39,835 nucleotides of DNA from a virus: the IMG/VR virus record IMGVR_UViG_3300048839_001349, positions 1-39,835 of that record; one strand, given 5' to 3'. Positions 1 to 6,323 of this stretch are shown here, one piece after another (the stretch's first letter is position 1; every line of letters starts with the position of its first letter). The notes beneath the pieces were generated by a model. The model ran no database searches. It saw nothing but the letters and a program-made list of their open reading frames with translations, and was not told where the DNA came from. A program made the translations under genes and the position numbers.

Positions 1-104
1 TCGCCAACGCCATAGCCATCGCCATCGCCATAGCCATTGCCATTGCCATTGCCATTGCCATCGCCATCGCCACTACTCGTTTGCGCGTCTTCAAACAAAA
101 TCAT
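1..104 (-). CDS. Gly-X repeat protein, 5' part (cut by window edge)
   Basis: This is the start of a small low-complexity gene read leftwards off the window edge. The ATG (102-104) overlaps the TGA of the upstream gene as ATGA, so translation is probably coupled. The protein opens with MILFEDAQTSSG and continues as Gly alternating with Asp, Asn, Tyr or Val, encoded by GGC followed by GAT, AAT, TAT or GTT. In the circular genome it corresponds to the full copy at 39534-39719, but its repeat tract matches the second copy (39425-39516) instead. Function is unknown. Similar Gly/Asp/Tyr-rich small proteins occur in other phages, from memory. Confidence 0.6.
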   Translation of the reverse strand, partial: MILFEDAQTSSGDGDGNGNGNGNGYGDGDGYGVG

Positions 105-220
105 TTAAGATGCTCTTTCCAATTCTCTTCATTCGCTGAAATACTCGCCACAATCGTTAAGGGATGAATTTTTACATCGCCATTGCATGGATCTAAAACA
201 GTTTCCGATGTGGGCCCATC
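63..220. repeat. Left copy of the end redundancy
   Basis: These 158 bases recur at 39678-39835 with a single mismatch (A at 93, G at 39708). The segment holds the start of the Gly-X gene and the last third of its upstream neighbour. The simplest reading is overlap left by opening a circular or circularly permuted genome, giving a circle of about 39,615 bp. The mismatch and the differing repeat tract just outside show the two copies are not the same molecule or read path. Confidence 0.85.
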
Positions 221-397
221 AAAGGTAATTTCACCCAACCCTTTAGTTGTGCCCCAGCGCCTTATAACACTTGCTTTTTCTAACAAGCACTCCCTTAACT
301 TTTTGTCTTCTGAAAAATAACCAACCATCACCCAACCTCGTTGCAAAATTAATATTCGCAATGATTTCTCTTTCTCGTTTTTAGATTCTTCACTCAT
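101..397 (-). CDS. Conserved phage protein, DUF6948-like
   Basis: A 98-residue soluble protein. The core reads ILILQRGWVMVGYF, then VIRRWGTTKGLGEI, then TVLDPCNGDVKIH. I recognise this as a conserved small phage family (probably DUF6948) often placed next to a Gly/Tyr/Asp-repeat protein, as here; the assignment is from memory. The start is an ATG with AAGGAGCG seven to eight bases upstream. Its TGA overlaps the ATG of the Gly-X gene (ATGA), so the two are probably translationally coupled. No catalytic motif is visible and no function is established. The last third is repeated at the right edge of the window. Confidence 0.85.
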   Translation of the reverse strand: MSEESKNEKEKSLRILILQRGWVMVGYFSEDKKLRECLLEKASVIRRWGTTKGLGEITFDGPTSETVLDPCNGDVKIHPLTIVASISANEENWKEHLK

Positions 398-413
398 TCA
401 CTCGCTCCTTTTT

Positions 414-629
414 CTAATCCTCAACAAGCATCCACTCATCGTAGTCTTGGTAAAACGAATAAGGCAATTCACAATCTTTGTTGATCACCTCATCACTTAA
501 ATTTTCATATCCAATATGGCCAATAGCATATTTGATTAATGGCTCACTCCAATCAAACCTTTTTAGAGAATATTTAAAAATGCACGTTCGATAAGGTGGA
601 GGCCTGTCTTTACGGCACTTTTTCCACAT
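414..629 (-). CDS. Small DUF551-like protein (paralogue of the 38182 gene)
   Basis: A 71-residue protein starting with WKKC and followed by a PPP turn, a beta-like stretch (GHIGYENL) and a C-terminal block ELPYSFYQDYDEWMLVED. The spacing of W-K-C, PPP, I/L-rich strands and LPxxxYxDYxxWM matches the gene at 38182-38409 and resembles the DUF551 pattern of small phage proteins. It starts with ATG and lies ten bases beyond the stop of the upstream gene, in a tightly packed minus-strand operon. Function is unknown. Its being a gene is well supported by context; the family name is tentative. Confidence 0.7.
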   Translation of the reverse strand: MWKKCRKDRPPPYRTCIFKYSLKRFDWSEPLIKYAIGHIGYENLSDEVINKDCELPYSFYQDYDEWMLVED

Positions 630-638
630 CTTAACTTC

Positions 639-857
639 TCACTCCTCTTTTTTAAGCTCTTCTTTTCTAACTAACTCCACGGCATAGAGGTGAGCCGTGC
701 TTGGTCTAATCATCAAATCCATGTACCACTCAGCCCCACTCTCGCCAATGTACTTCACCCGCAAAAACAAAGTGTCCCCATCAGCCTGAAAGCGCACCAA
801 TTGCCCAGTCCTATTGTTCACCCTAATGAAATCGCCAACCCTAATTTCTGCAGGCAC
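639..857 (-). CDS. Hypothetical small beta-rich protein
   Basis: A 72-residue protein with a short-strand pattern (IRVGDFIRVNNRTGQLVRF, then DTLFLRVKYIGE, then AEWYMDLMI) suggesting a small beta barrel, SH3- or KOW-like. That fold is a guess from the pattern. The C-terminus is charged (LVRKEELKKEE). It begins with GTG preceded by a GGGGGC stretch. It sits in the minus-strand operon between the RHH regulator and the DUF551-like gene. I do not recognise a named family. Confidence 0.65.
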   Translation of the reverse strand: MPAEIRVGDFIRVNNRTGQLVRFQADGDTLFLRVKYIGESGAEWYMDLMIRPSTAHLYAVELVRKEELKKEE

Positions 858-914
858 TTGCCCCCACTATCAAAGACGTCTACACTATACCAACATAGTA
901 AACAAAATAAGTTG

Positions 915-1094
915 TTAACCATCAATCCACTTTTTTACAATTTGCTCGCACAAATTACTTAGTGATGTGCCACTGTTGTTAGCGCAATCCTTTAAAAATG
1001 CTCGAGTTTCTGGGTTTACTCTAATCCCTATGGTGACCTTGGTCTTACTCTTTGGCTTTATCGCCTCGCTTAAATTAGACTTTTTCTTTCGCAT
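915..1094 (-). CDS. Ribbon-helix-helix DNA-binding protein
   Basis: A 59-residue protein with a basic N-terminal arm (MRKKKSN, then KPKSKTK), a beta strand VTIGIRVNPE, helix ETRAFLKDCANNSG and helix TSLSNLCEQIVKKWID. This is the Arc/MetJ/CopG ribbon-helix-helix layout, in which dimers insert paired strands into the major groove. The ATG has AAAGGAGACG eight bases upstream. It faces the plus-strand gene at 1210 across a 115-base gap that contains three GTTT-beginning half-sites spaced exactly 11 bp. It is therefore the likely repressor of itself and/or that gene. Fold confidence is good; the target is inference. Confidence 0.82.
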   Translation of the reverse strand: MRKKKSNLSEAIKPKSKTKVTIGIRVNPETRAFLKDCANNSGTSLSNLCEQIVKKWIDG

Positions 1095-1116
1095 AAAGAA
1101 CGTCTCCTTTTGAGAT

Positions 1117-1145
1117 GTTTACAAAAAGTTTGCGCATAGTTTACA
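1117..1145. promoter_or_regulatory. Candidate RHH operator: three 11-bp-phased half-sites
   Basis: GTTTACA (1117-1123), GTTTGCG (1128-1134) and GTTTACA (1139-1145) are direct repeats one helical turn apart, in the gap between the divergent RHH gene (start 1094) and the plus-strand gene (start 1210). Ribbon-helix-helix repressors typically bind arrays of short repeats on one DNA face. The sites lie 23-51 bp upstream of the RHH start codon, where they could block its promoter. No clean -35/-10 pair is visible on either strand. Confidence 0.55.
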
Positions 1146-1209
1146 TTTTATGGGTTACGCTTAAGCTTGTCAATCAGCCACTACCACAGGAAAAAGAGGA
1201 GAGTTTTTT

Positions 1210-1470
1210 ATGCAAACCAAACTCATTAAGGGAGAAAACACAGCAAACATTAACACCTCAGCCGACATTGAAGGTTGTTACTGGGCAGAAGTATTTTCAC
1301 AATTTCAGTGGGAGCCTGTGGTCTGGATTCACCTCACCCAAGGTGATCAAACTACACAATCAATTGCCCTTAGTGAAGCATCCGTAAAGGCACTGATTAA
1401 AGATCTTGAACGCTCACTAAGTGCTGTGAAAACAAAACAACAAACCCTTAGTCGTGCTGCTGCTAGCTAA
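1210..1470 (+). CDS. Orphan plus-strand small protein
   Basis: An 86-residue soluble protein starting at an ATG with a strong GAGGAG site eight bases upstream. The middle is aromatic (YWAEVFSQFQWEPVVWIHLT) and the C-terminal half is helical (SEASVKALIKDLERSLSAVK). It is the only plus-strand gene among minus-strand genes here. Its TAA (1468-1470) overlaps the converging stop of the gene ending at 1467. It is separated from the RHH gene by the candidate operator, which suggests an independently switched accessory (moron-like) gene. I do not recognise the family. Anti-host or anti-defence roles are possible but unsupported. Confidence 0.75.
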   Translation: MQTKLIKGENTANINTSADIEGCYWAEVFSQFQWEPVVWIHLTQGDQTTQSIALSEASVKALIKDLERSLSAVKTKQQTLSRAAAS

Positions 1471-1766
1471 GGCTGCACATCTTCTTTAGACTCTTCTGCA
1501 GTAGGGCCACACTTCGCTGCATTAAAGGCGCCATAGCTGCTGTACAAAGTCACATCACCCGACCCAGACTCACTACCTTCCCACTTGATTTGGTATGGCC
1601 TGGCTGAGTCTTGAGTAGCACTGTAACCAGTAATATGATCAATAATGATCCCCCTTAGCTCAGCAATCACCGCGTCTTTTATTTCGATTAATTTTTTCAA
1701 CTCAGCAATCTGTAATGCCCTTAGCTCAACAAGCTGCTCACGCAAAATTCTCTCTGTGTTTTCCAC
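1467..1766 (-). CDS. Hypothetical coiled-coil protein
   Basis: A 99-residue protein. Residues about 1-45 (TERILREQLVELRALQIAEL and onward through KKLIEIKDAVIAELRGII) form a leucine/isoleucine heptad helix; the C-terminal half is Gly/Ser/Tyr-rich. I place the start at GTG 1764-1766 because AGGAGAG lies about five bases upstream. An upstream TTG at 1788-1790 overlaps the previous stop (TTGA) and would add eight residues. The stop converges on and overlaps that of the plus-strand gene at 1210. Function is unknown. Confidence 0.6.
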   Translation of the reverse strand: MENTERILREQLVELRALQIAELKKLIEIKDAVIAELRGIIIDHITGYSATQDSARPYQIKWEGSESGSGDVTLYSSYGAFNAAKCGPTAEESKEDVQP

Positions 1767-1786
1767 CTGCTCTCCTCTGACAAGAT

Positions 1787-2329
1787 TCAATGGCTTGGAT
1801 TTTCTTTTTCAGCTCGCCATTTTGCTCTGATAAAATGATCTGGAAAAATCCCCCTTAGGTCTATTGCTTCGCCTACCTCATCGTAAAACACAAAAAGGTC
1901 TCCCCATGTATCTTTAGCATTCAAAACAGGAGCAAATGCTTCTATTGAATTTTTGTTGAGAGACATGCTCGCGCCAGAATTGTGCTGACCACTGTCTCTT
2001 AACGCTTTAGCGAGTGACTCTATTTTGATTGGGTAAGTTAGGCCATCTTTTTCGATTTCATAGCCACTTGCCGCTCGCAAGGCGAGTTCAAAATCTACAT
2101 CCAAAGGTAAAACATAAGCCTCATTTATTTCAATCCATCCTTGCTCCTTCTCTGGCTGAACACTTCCTATGATAACCCTTCCACTCTTTAAAAAGAACAT
2201 TGTTATGGTTGAATAGTATTCATGCTGCTTGCCGAGTAGCTCATTAATGTATTCGTCCTTTTCCTCCAGAGTAAATTGGCTTATCTCTTCTTCTAGTTCT
2301 TTAAATGTTTTTATTCTTTTGCCGCTCAT
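1787..2329 (-). CDS. Hypothetical protein, 180 aa
   Basis: A soluble acidic protein downstream of the primase-helicase in the same operon. The N-terminus is helical and charged (KTFKELEEEISQFTLEEKDE). The middle contains strand-like segments (TITMFFLKSGRVIIGSVQP, then EAYVLPLDVDFELALRAASG) and the end contains DLRGIFPDHFIRAKWRAE. It starts with ATG, with AAGGAA about twelve bases upstream. I find no known motif or catalytic signature. Its place beside the primase suggests an early accessory role, but this is weak inference. Confidence 0.75.
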   Translation of the reverse strand: MSGKRIKTFKELEEEISQFTLEEKDEYINELLGKQHEYYSTITMFFLKSGRVIIGSVQPEKEQGWIEINEAYVLPLDVDFELALRAASGYEIEKDGLTYPIKIESLAKALRDSGQHNSGASMSLNKNSIEAFAPVLNAKDTWGDLFVFYDEVGEAIDLRGIFPDHFIRAKWRAEKENPSH

Positions 2330-2387
2330 CTTAATTTATTTCCTTTGTTATTGTTAGTGCACAGAGCGCGTGACCCGATCACCTCTC

Positions 2388-4748
2388 TCAATGAAGCCTG
2401 GGCCTTAGAACCATCGTGCCATCAGCCTCGTTTCTAACTAACTTCATATTATCACCCTCTGAAGAAACCCCATCAGCATCATCGTCGGAGGGGAGACTCC
2501 ACCACATTGCCTGAAGTCCACCAACCCTTCGGTTTTTAGACTCAAGCCCATACTTCCTAAGCGCAGAAGCTATAGTGTGATCTATGTTGCCTTTGAGTGA
2601 TCTGAACAATGCAGGCTTTTTCTCGTTAAGCCATTCCCTAAAATCGCACAAGCGAAAAGATCCGCTCATTTTCTCAACTGCAAAATATTCTTGCACCACT
2701 TCAAGTACTGAGTTTTCTGGCACGCGTTTGTTCTGCTCTATCTCTGCCATCTCTTGGGGCGCATCCCAAACCTCTTCGCCTAGCCCAATCCTATGCCATG
2801 CCTCTGCCCATATTTGTTCACGCCACTTCATTAGGTAATCAACATCCAATACCCCTGGCACATGCACAGGCAAGTAACGCCTATTCCCCGTTTGATCTTT
2901 TAAATATGCATCATCATTTGTGGTGCCAATCAATACCGCTGTTCGTTTTAATGTCAGTGTTGCTTTGCCGTATGGTCTGCGCACCACGTCTACTGGCTGC
3001 GTGATAAAGTTCTTTATGATATTGCTCTGATGCTTTGACATATCGGTAAGCTCACCCCACTCAATGATTGAGCATCCAAGCAGCGCAATCTTTGTGTCTT
3101 TGTCACTTGGGTTTATTTGCAAACTCCTAAATGTCCCTGGGATTGCTAACGCCTCTGCAAATGTTGTTTTCCTTGTGCCTTGTGGCCCTTCTAATATTGG
3201 CATCATCTGCATTGGCTTGCCTGGGTGTAACACTCGCCATAGTGGTGCCATCATCAGATAGCGACTGACAAACCTGTTGTATTCATTATCTTCTATCTTG
3301 CGCGTTCGCCCTTTTATCACCGTCTTACTGGCTTCAATTAAAAATGTATCAAGCCTTGGCGTACCGTCCCACTTAAGTCGGCTTATAAATTTCATTGCAT
3401 AGTTTTGCTCAAAGTCTTCGCACGTTAAAGCAAAGCCATTTTCAAAAGATTGATCCCTTTCAAACAGCATAGCAAAAGATGAATACTTTCTTTGCAGTGC
3501 TATTCTTAATCGTACCAAGGCACCGTGAGTCATCACCTCACCTGCGGGGTTCTTTTCAGGATCTTTTGGCTTCATCATTTCAGTCTGCGCAAAAGAGTCG
3601 TACCAAAATTCATCCTTAATCAGCCCAGACTCTTTCATCAAAATGGAGATGTTGTTTGTGGTCCCTGCAATTCCACGCTTTGAAGTCACATTGAGCAGCG
3701 CCCATGCCTCGGGACTAAGGTTATACTGGCCAATTGCATCGGCATCTGATTGCCTCACCTCAATGCACTGATCGCTTACAACCTCGGGCACCTTAGTCCT
3801 GGCCTCTTCTTGAATAATAGTCACATGCTTGGGCGCCCATTCCCGAAAAGAAAACTCAGGGTCTTGGAGTGCATCGGCAGCATCCCATCCATCAGGCCTG
3901 TCACGCTCTGGTGTGAGGATCTTAAGGCTGGCCACAATCGGCGAAAGAATTGTCTTAAGCGCTTGCATCGCCTCATAGCCTGCATTGTCGTGGTCAGGCC
4001 ACATGATAACGTGCTTCCCCTTTAAACAATCATAGTTATTTTTAAACACAGATTGCGCCCCATGAGACCAGCTCATTGGTAACAACTTCCCATAAAGGTT
4101 TTCTCTTTTAAGGATATTTCTTAAAGCTCGCCGACTTTTTCCCCCCTCAGGAATAATGATCTTAGCATTGGGAAATTTGGCTAATTCGTTTAGTCCAAAC
4201 AATGGGCGAGGGGAAGGTAGGGCTTTGCGCTCCCATCTTATTTGCCCATTGGCGTACCTATATGGGGTGTGACAAACATAATACTTTGTGCCATCAGCAT
4301 TATCATATCTGCACTCAACAGTGAGGATGTGGCCTTTTGGTGAATAGCACACGTCTGTAAATGTTGGGGCGTTATGGCCTGATATGAATGGCGGTAAATC
4401 TGTGTCGGGAGGTAAAGCCACAGGCTCGCCCTTAGGTCTTGGCAGTGGCTGTGTGTGGGTCGGGATTGCATGATTGCCAAGGTAAGATTCTTCAAGTCGT
4501 TTAGCCGCCTCGCTTTGAGGGATGCCTTTGACTGTTGCATAAATATGCAAAATGTCTCCACCAGAATCATTGCTCGCAAAGTCCTTATAGACACCCTTAT
4601 TTAGGTTGAATTTAAACGAGTCGCCTGGCCCACCATATATAGTGCCAGCCACATATTCGCTGCCTACGCGCTTTCCACCTGGGCAGATGTCTGTAAGGAT
4701 TGTTTCCCAATAAGGTCTAAGTCGTGATGATAGTTCTTTGAAATCCAA
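2388..4748 (-). CDS. Primase-helicase: Toprim region plus VapE/VirE-type ATPase
   Basis: A 786-residue replication protein. The N-terminus (ICPGGKRVG, then GGDILHIYATVKG) resembles the entry region of phage primases without a visible zinc ribbon. A Toprim-like centre follows: EGGKSR at about 201-206 and WPDHDNAG at about 250-257. The C-terminal half is a superfamily-3-like VapE/VirE ATPase: Walker A GPQGTRKT at about 521-528, Walker B IIEWGEL at about 561-567, GTTND at about 608 and TGNRR at about 620. Arg replaces the Gly before the Walker A Lys (codon 3171-3173). The start is TTG with GGAGAGGGG close upstream; a TTG at 4829 would add 27 residues without a comparable site. It is the first clear gene of the early operon and probably opens the origin for host polymerase. 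Confidence 0.88.
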   Translation of the reverse strand: MDFKELSSRLRPYWETILTDICPGGKRVGSEYVAGTIYGGPGDSFKFNLNKGVYKDFASNDSGGDILHIYATVKGIPQSEAAKRLEESYLGNHAIPTHTQPLPRPKGEPVALPPDTDLPPFISGHNAPTFTDVCYSPKGHILTVECRYDNADGTKYYVCHTPYRYANGQIRWERKALPSPRPLFGLNELAKFPNAKIIIPEGGKSRRALRNILKRENLYGKLLPMSWSHGAQSVFKNNYDCLKGKHVIMWPDHDNAGYEAMQALKTILSPIVASLKILTPERDRPDGWDAADALQDPEFSFREWAPKHVTIIQEEARTKVPEVVSDQCIEVRQSDADAIGQYNLSPEAWALLNVTSKRGIAGTTNNISILMKESGLIKDEFWYDSFAQTEMMKPKDPEKNPAGEVMTHGALVRLRIALQRKYSSFAMLFERDQSFENGFALTCEDFEQNYAMKFISRLKWDGTPRLDTFLIEASKTVIKGRTRKIEDNEYNRFVSRYLMMAPLWRVLHPGKPMQMMPILEGPQGTRKTTFAEALAIPGTFRSLQINPSDKDTKIALLGCSIIEWGELTDMSKHQSNIIKNFITQPVDVVRRPYGKATLTLKRTAVLIGTTNDDAYLKDQTGNRRYLPVHVPGVLDVDYLMKWREQIWAEAWHRIGLGEEVWDAPQEMAEIEQNKRVPENSVLEVVQEYFAVEKMSGSFRLCDFREWLNEKKPALFRSLKGNIDHTIASALRKYGLESKNRRVGGLQAMWWSLPSDDDADGVSSEGDNMKLVRNEADGTMVLRPRLH

Positions 4749-4859
4749 ATGCCCCTCTCCCGTTGTTTTCTTTGTTGAGAATTGAAGGTGCGAACTATCA
4801 AGGTATGTCGCCAGGAAAATAGGGGTCAAAGCTTTGCGCTCTGTGGCTTAAGAAATAAT

Positions 4860-4887
4860 TTGACGATCACTATATGTAGTGGTAGTT
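4860..4887 (+). promoter_or_regulatory. Possible plus-strand promoter with embedded palindrome
   Basis: TTGACG (4860-4865) resembles a -35 box. A weak TAGTTT follows 17 bases later. The spacer contains the palindrome CACTA-TATG-TAGTG (4868-4881), a plausible operator. A transcript starting here would meet the hairpin terminator at 4955-4984 after roughly 90 bases. The -10 match is poor, so the call is tentative. The same palindrome could instead control leftward transcription of the primase gene. Confidence 0.3.
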
Positions 4888-4954
4888 TCTTTCTTACATC
4901 AGCCTAATAGATCTCTCGAAAGAGTTTTCTTGGGATTGGATGTGCGAGAAAAAA

Positions 4955-4984
4955 AGTCAGGTGTAAAAACCTGGCTTTTTTTTT
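4955..4984. terminator. Bidirectional intrinsic terminator
   Basis: AGTCAGGT (4955-4962), loop GTAAAA, then ACCTGGCT (4969-4976) forms an eight-pair stem with one G-U pair. An A-run precedes it and nine T's follow (4976-4984), so it should stop transcription from either side. It lies between the early operon and the 5-5.8 kb control region, so leftward transcripts starting beyond it would be attenuated before the primase gene. Confidence 0.7.
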
Positions 4985-5457
4985 GCCTTTTATCTCCCAC
5001 CAGCAGAGAATTATTATAGTTGTTGTTTTCTTTTTGAGGGGTGGGCACAAAGCTTTGACCTATTGTTTGGCCTTTGGACTCATTCGCCGAGCGCTCACCC
5101 CTCGCCATGCTGCAACAAAACTTTATTATTTATTAGTAAATTAAGATATCATGTTCTTCTAATGTTACAGCAGATGTTACATCTGTCACTTTGCCGCTTC
5201 GCGTGATCGCCCCTGGACTCCATTTCGCCCCCCATCTCCCGATAAGTTTTTGAGGCTAAATCCCATGTCTCGACCTTCAATTTACGCCCCGTGTTTAGAT
5301 CTAACGCGGGGTGCTTTGTTAAACCCTACCCGTTAAACCGCCTCCTCGTGCGAACCCTATTTGGCTTAAATGACGCAAATCTGACGTAGTTTCGTGTCGC
5401 AGCGAGCATTTTTTAGAAAAACACTTCACGCACATTTGTGACGCAGTATAGACATTG

Positions 5458-5492
5458 TAAGCCTCCCAGAGGATTACACAAAAGGAGGTTTA
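5458..5492. repeat. Inverted repeat enclosing an orphan Shine-Dalgarno sequence
   Basis: TAAGCCTCC (5458-5466) pairs with GGAGGTTTA (5484-5492) through nine pairs with one G-U, around a 17-base loop. The right arm contains a near-perfect ribosome-binding sequence (AAAGGAGG) but no ATG, GTG or TTG follows at usable distance. It may be an RNA structure in a leader, a replication element or a decayed gene start. Confidence 0.45.
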
Positions 5493-5602
5493 ACGGACAC
5501 ACTTAATTTTTAAAAACATAACAAAATCAAATACTTAGTATATATATTATTCTCTTATTAACCCTGTTAACCCTTTATTATTTAATAATTATATTTATAT
5601 AG

Positions 5603-5624
5603 TATATTAGAAAGTACTAATATA
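5603..5624. promoter_or_regulatory. AT-rich palindrome, possible operator or origin site
   Basis: TATATTAG and CTAATATA are perfect eight-base arms around AAAGTA. The site is followed closely by two GTATATAGT direct repeats 14 bases apart (5635 and 5649). The symmetry suits a dimeric binding protein such as the XRE-type regulator encoded at 34527, or an unwinding element. No direct evidence ties it to either. Confidence 0.4.
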
Positions 5625-5778
5625 GTGGTTTGCAGTATATAGTGTTTTGTATATAGTTTGGGGAACTATGGGTGGGTTAGCTTAACAGCTTAACAGTAGC
5701 ACCTGCGTCACGCTTAACCCACCTGCATCATCCTCCCTGCTGTTGACTTCGCCGGACCCTACAACTTAAGTTTTGTCC

Positions 5779-6321
5779 ATGAGCGACATGATCACTTTTG
5801 AGCAACGCCTTCTCATGATCTGGACCGATCCTAGGTTGATGGAGAAATTGATTAACCATGTCACCAATGGCGGATCAGCCATCGACTTTGCTGACCTGCT
5901 GAGTATTCGTTATTCCGACCTGATGCGCTATGTGCGCGAGTGCCCCGATAGAACCAAAGCCTACGACCAAGCCCTCTCAGACCGCACAGAATGGGCCAAG
6001 GAGCGCGTGCTGATGGAAATGCGTAGGATTGCCACCATGGACATCAGAGACGCCTACGGGCCTAATGGTGAGCTCTTACACCCCTCCCAATGGCCTGAGC
6101 AGTTACGCTCTGCGCTTAAGGGCGTGAAGGTGCGAGAAGAGTTCGACAGAGAAGGGGAGCATGTTGCAATGCACAAGGAAGTGATGTTTTGGGATAAAAA
6201 CAAAGCCCTAGAAATGCTCGCTAAAAACCTAAAGCTTTTAACTGATCGCGTTGAACATAGCGGGCAGGTCACGCTCGAGGATCTCGTTTCGCAAAGTTAT
6301 CGCAAAGAAAGAGACGCATAA
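5779..6321 (+). CDS. Terminase small subunit
   Basis: A 180-residue DNA-recognition subunit of the packaging motor. The N-terminal half has a helix-turn-helix-like segment (DFADLLSIRYSDLMRYV) followed by AYDQALSDRTEWAKERVL. A central SQWPEQLRSALKGVKVREEF and a C-terminal WDKNKALEMLAKNLKLL are typical of phage small terminases that bind DNA and form rings. I prefer ATG 5779; an in-frame TTG at 5773 would add two residues. The gene opens the late operon and stops two bases before the large subunit starts. No strong Shine-Dalgarno sequence is visible. Confidence 0.85.
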   Translation: MSDMITFEQRLLMIWTDPRLMEKLINHVTNGGSAIDFADLLSIRYSDLMRYVRECPDRTKAYDQALSDRTEWAKERVLMEMRRIATMDIRDAYGPNGELLHPSQWPEQLRSALKGVKVREEFDREGEHVAMHKEVMFWDKNKALEMLAKNLKLLTDRVEHSGQVTLEDLVSQSYRKERDA

Positions 6322-6323
6322 AC

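Larger units (their letters stand above)
4985..5778. other. Gene-poor AT-rich control region, candidate replication origin
   Basis: I see no convincing gene in this ~790-base divergence point. It contains an interrupted hairpin with a CCCCG/CGGGG base around TAGATCTA (about 5287-5312); an inverted repeat TAAGCCTCC/GGAGGTTTA (5458-5466, 5484-5492); a palindrome TATATTAG-AAAGTA-CTAATATA (5603-5624); direct repeats GTATATAGT (5635-5643, 5649-5657); tandem TTAACCCT (about 5560-5577) and GCTTAACA copies (about 5680-5695); and TGACGCA-like sites at 5371, 5382, 5439 and inverted at 5704. The stretch 5500-5660 is strongly AT-rich. Clustered iteron-like repeats beside an AT-rich segment between divergent early and late modules fit an origin plus promoters; this is inference. 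Confidence 0.5.

Noticed and set aside
690-962. Plus-strand open frame of 90 codons
   Set aside because: It lies antisense to the gene at 639-857 and has no ribosome site or plausible protein features.
4749-4829. An upstream TTG start adding 27 residues to the primase-helicase
   Set aside because: It lacks a ribosome site, while TTG 4748 has GGAGAGGGG just upstream and gives an N-terminus typical of such proteins.
4899-5108. A 69-codon minus-strand open frame that would be the first gene of the early operon
   Set aside because: It contains the bidirectional terminator hairpin, has no ribosome-binding site and its composition is low-complexity and Asn/Lys/Ser-rich without family likeness.
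5287-5312. The CCCCG/CGGGG hairpin as a terminator
   Set aside because: The following sequence (TGCTTTGTT) lacks a real T-run on either strand and the stem is interrupted. I list it only as part of the control region.
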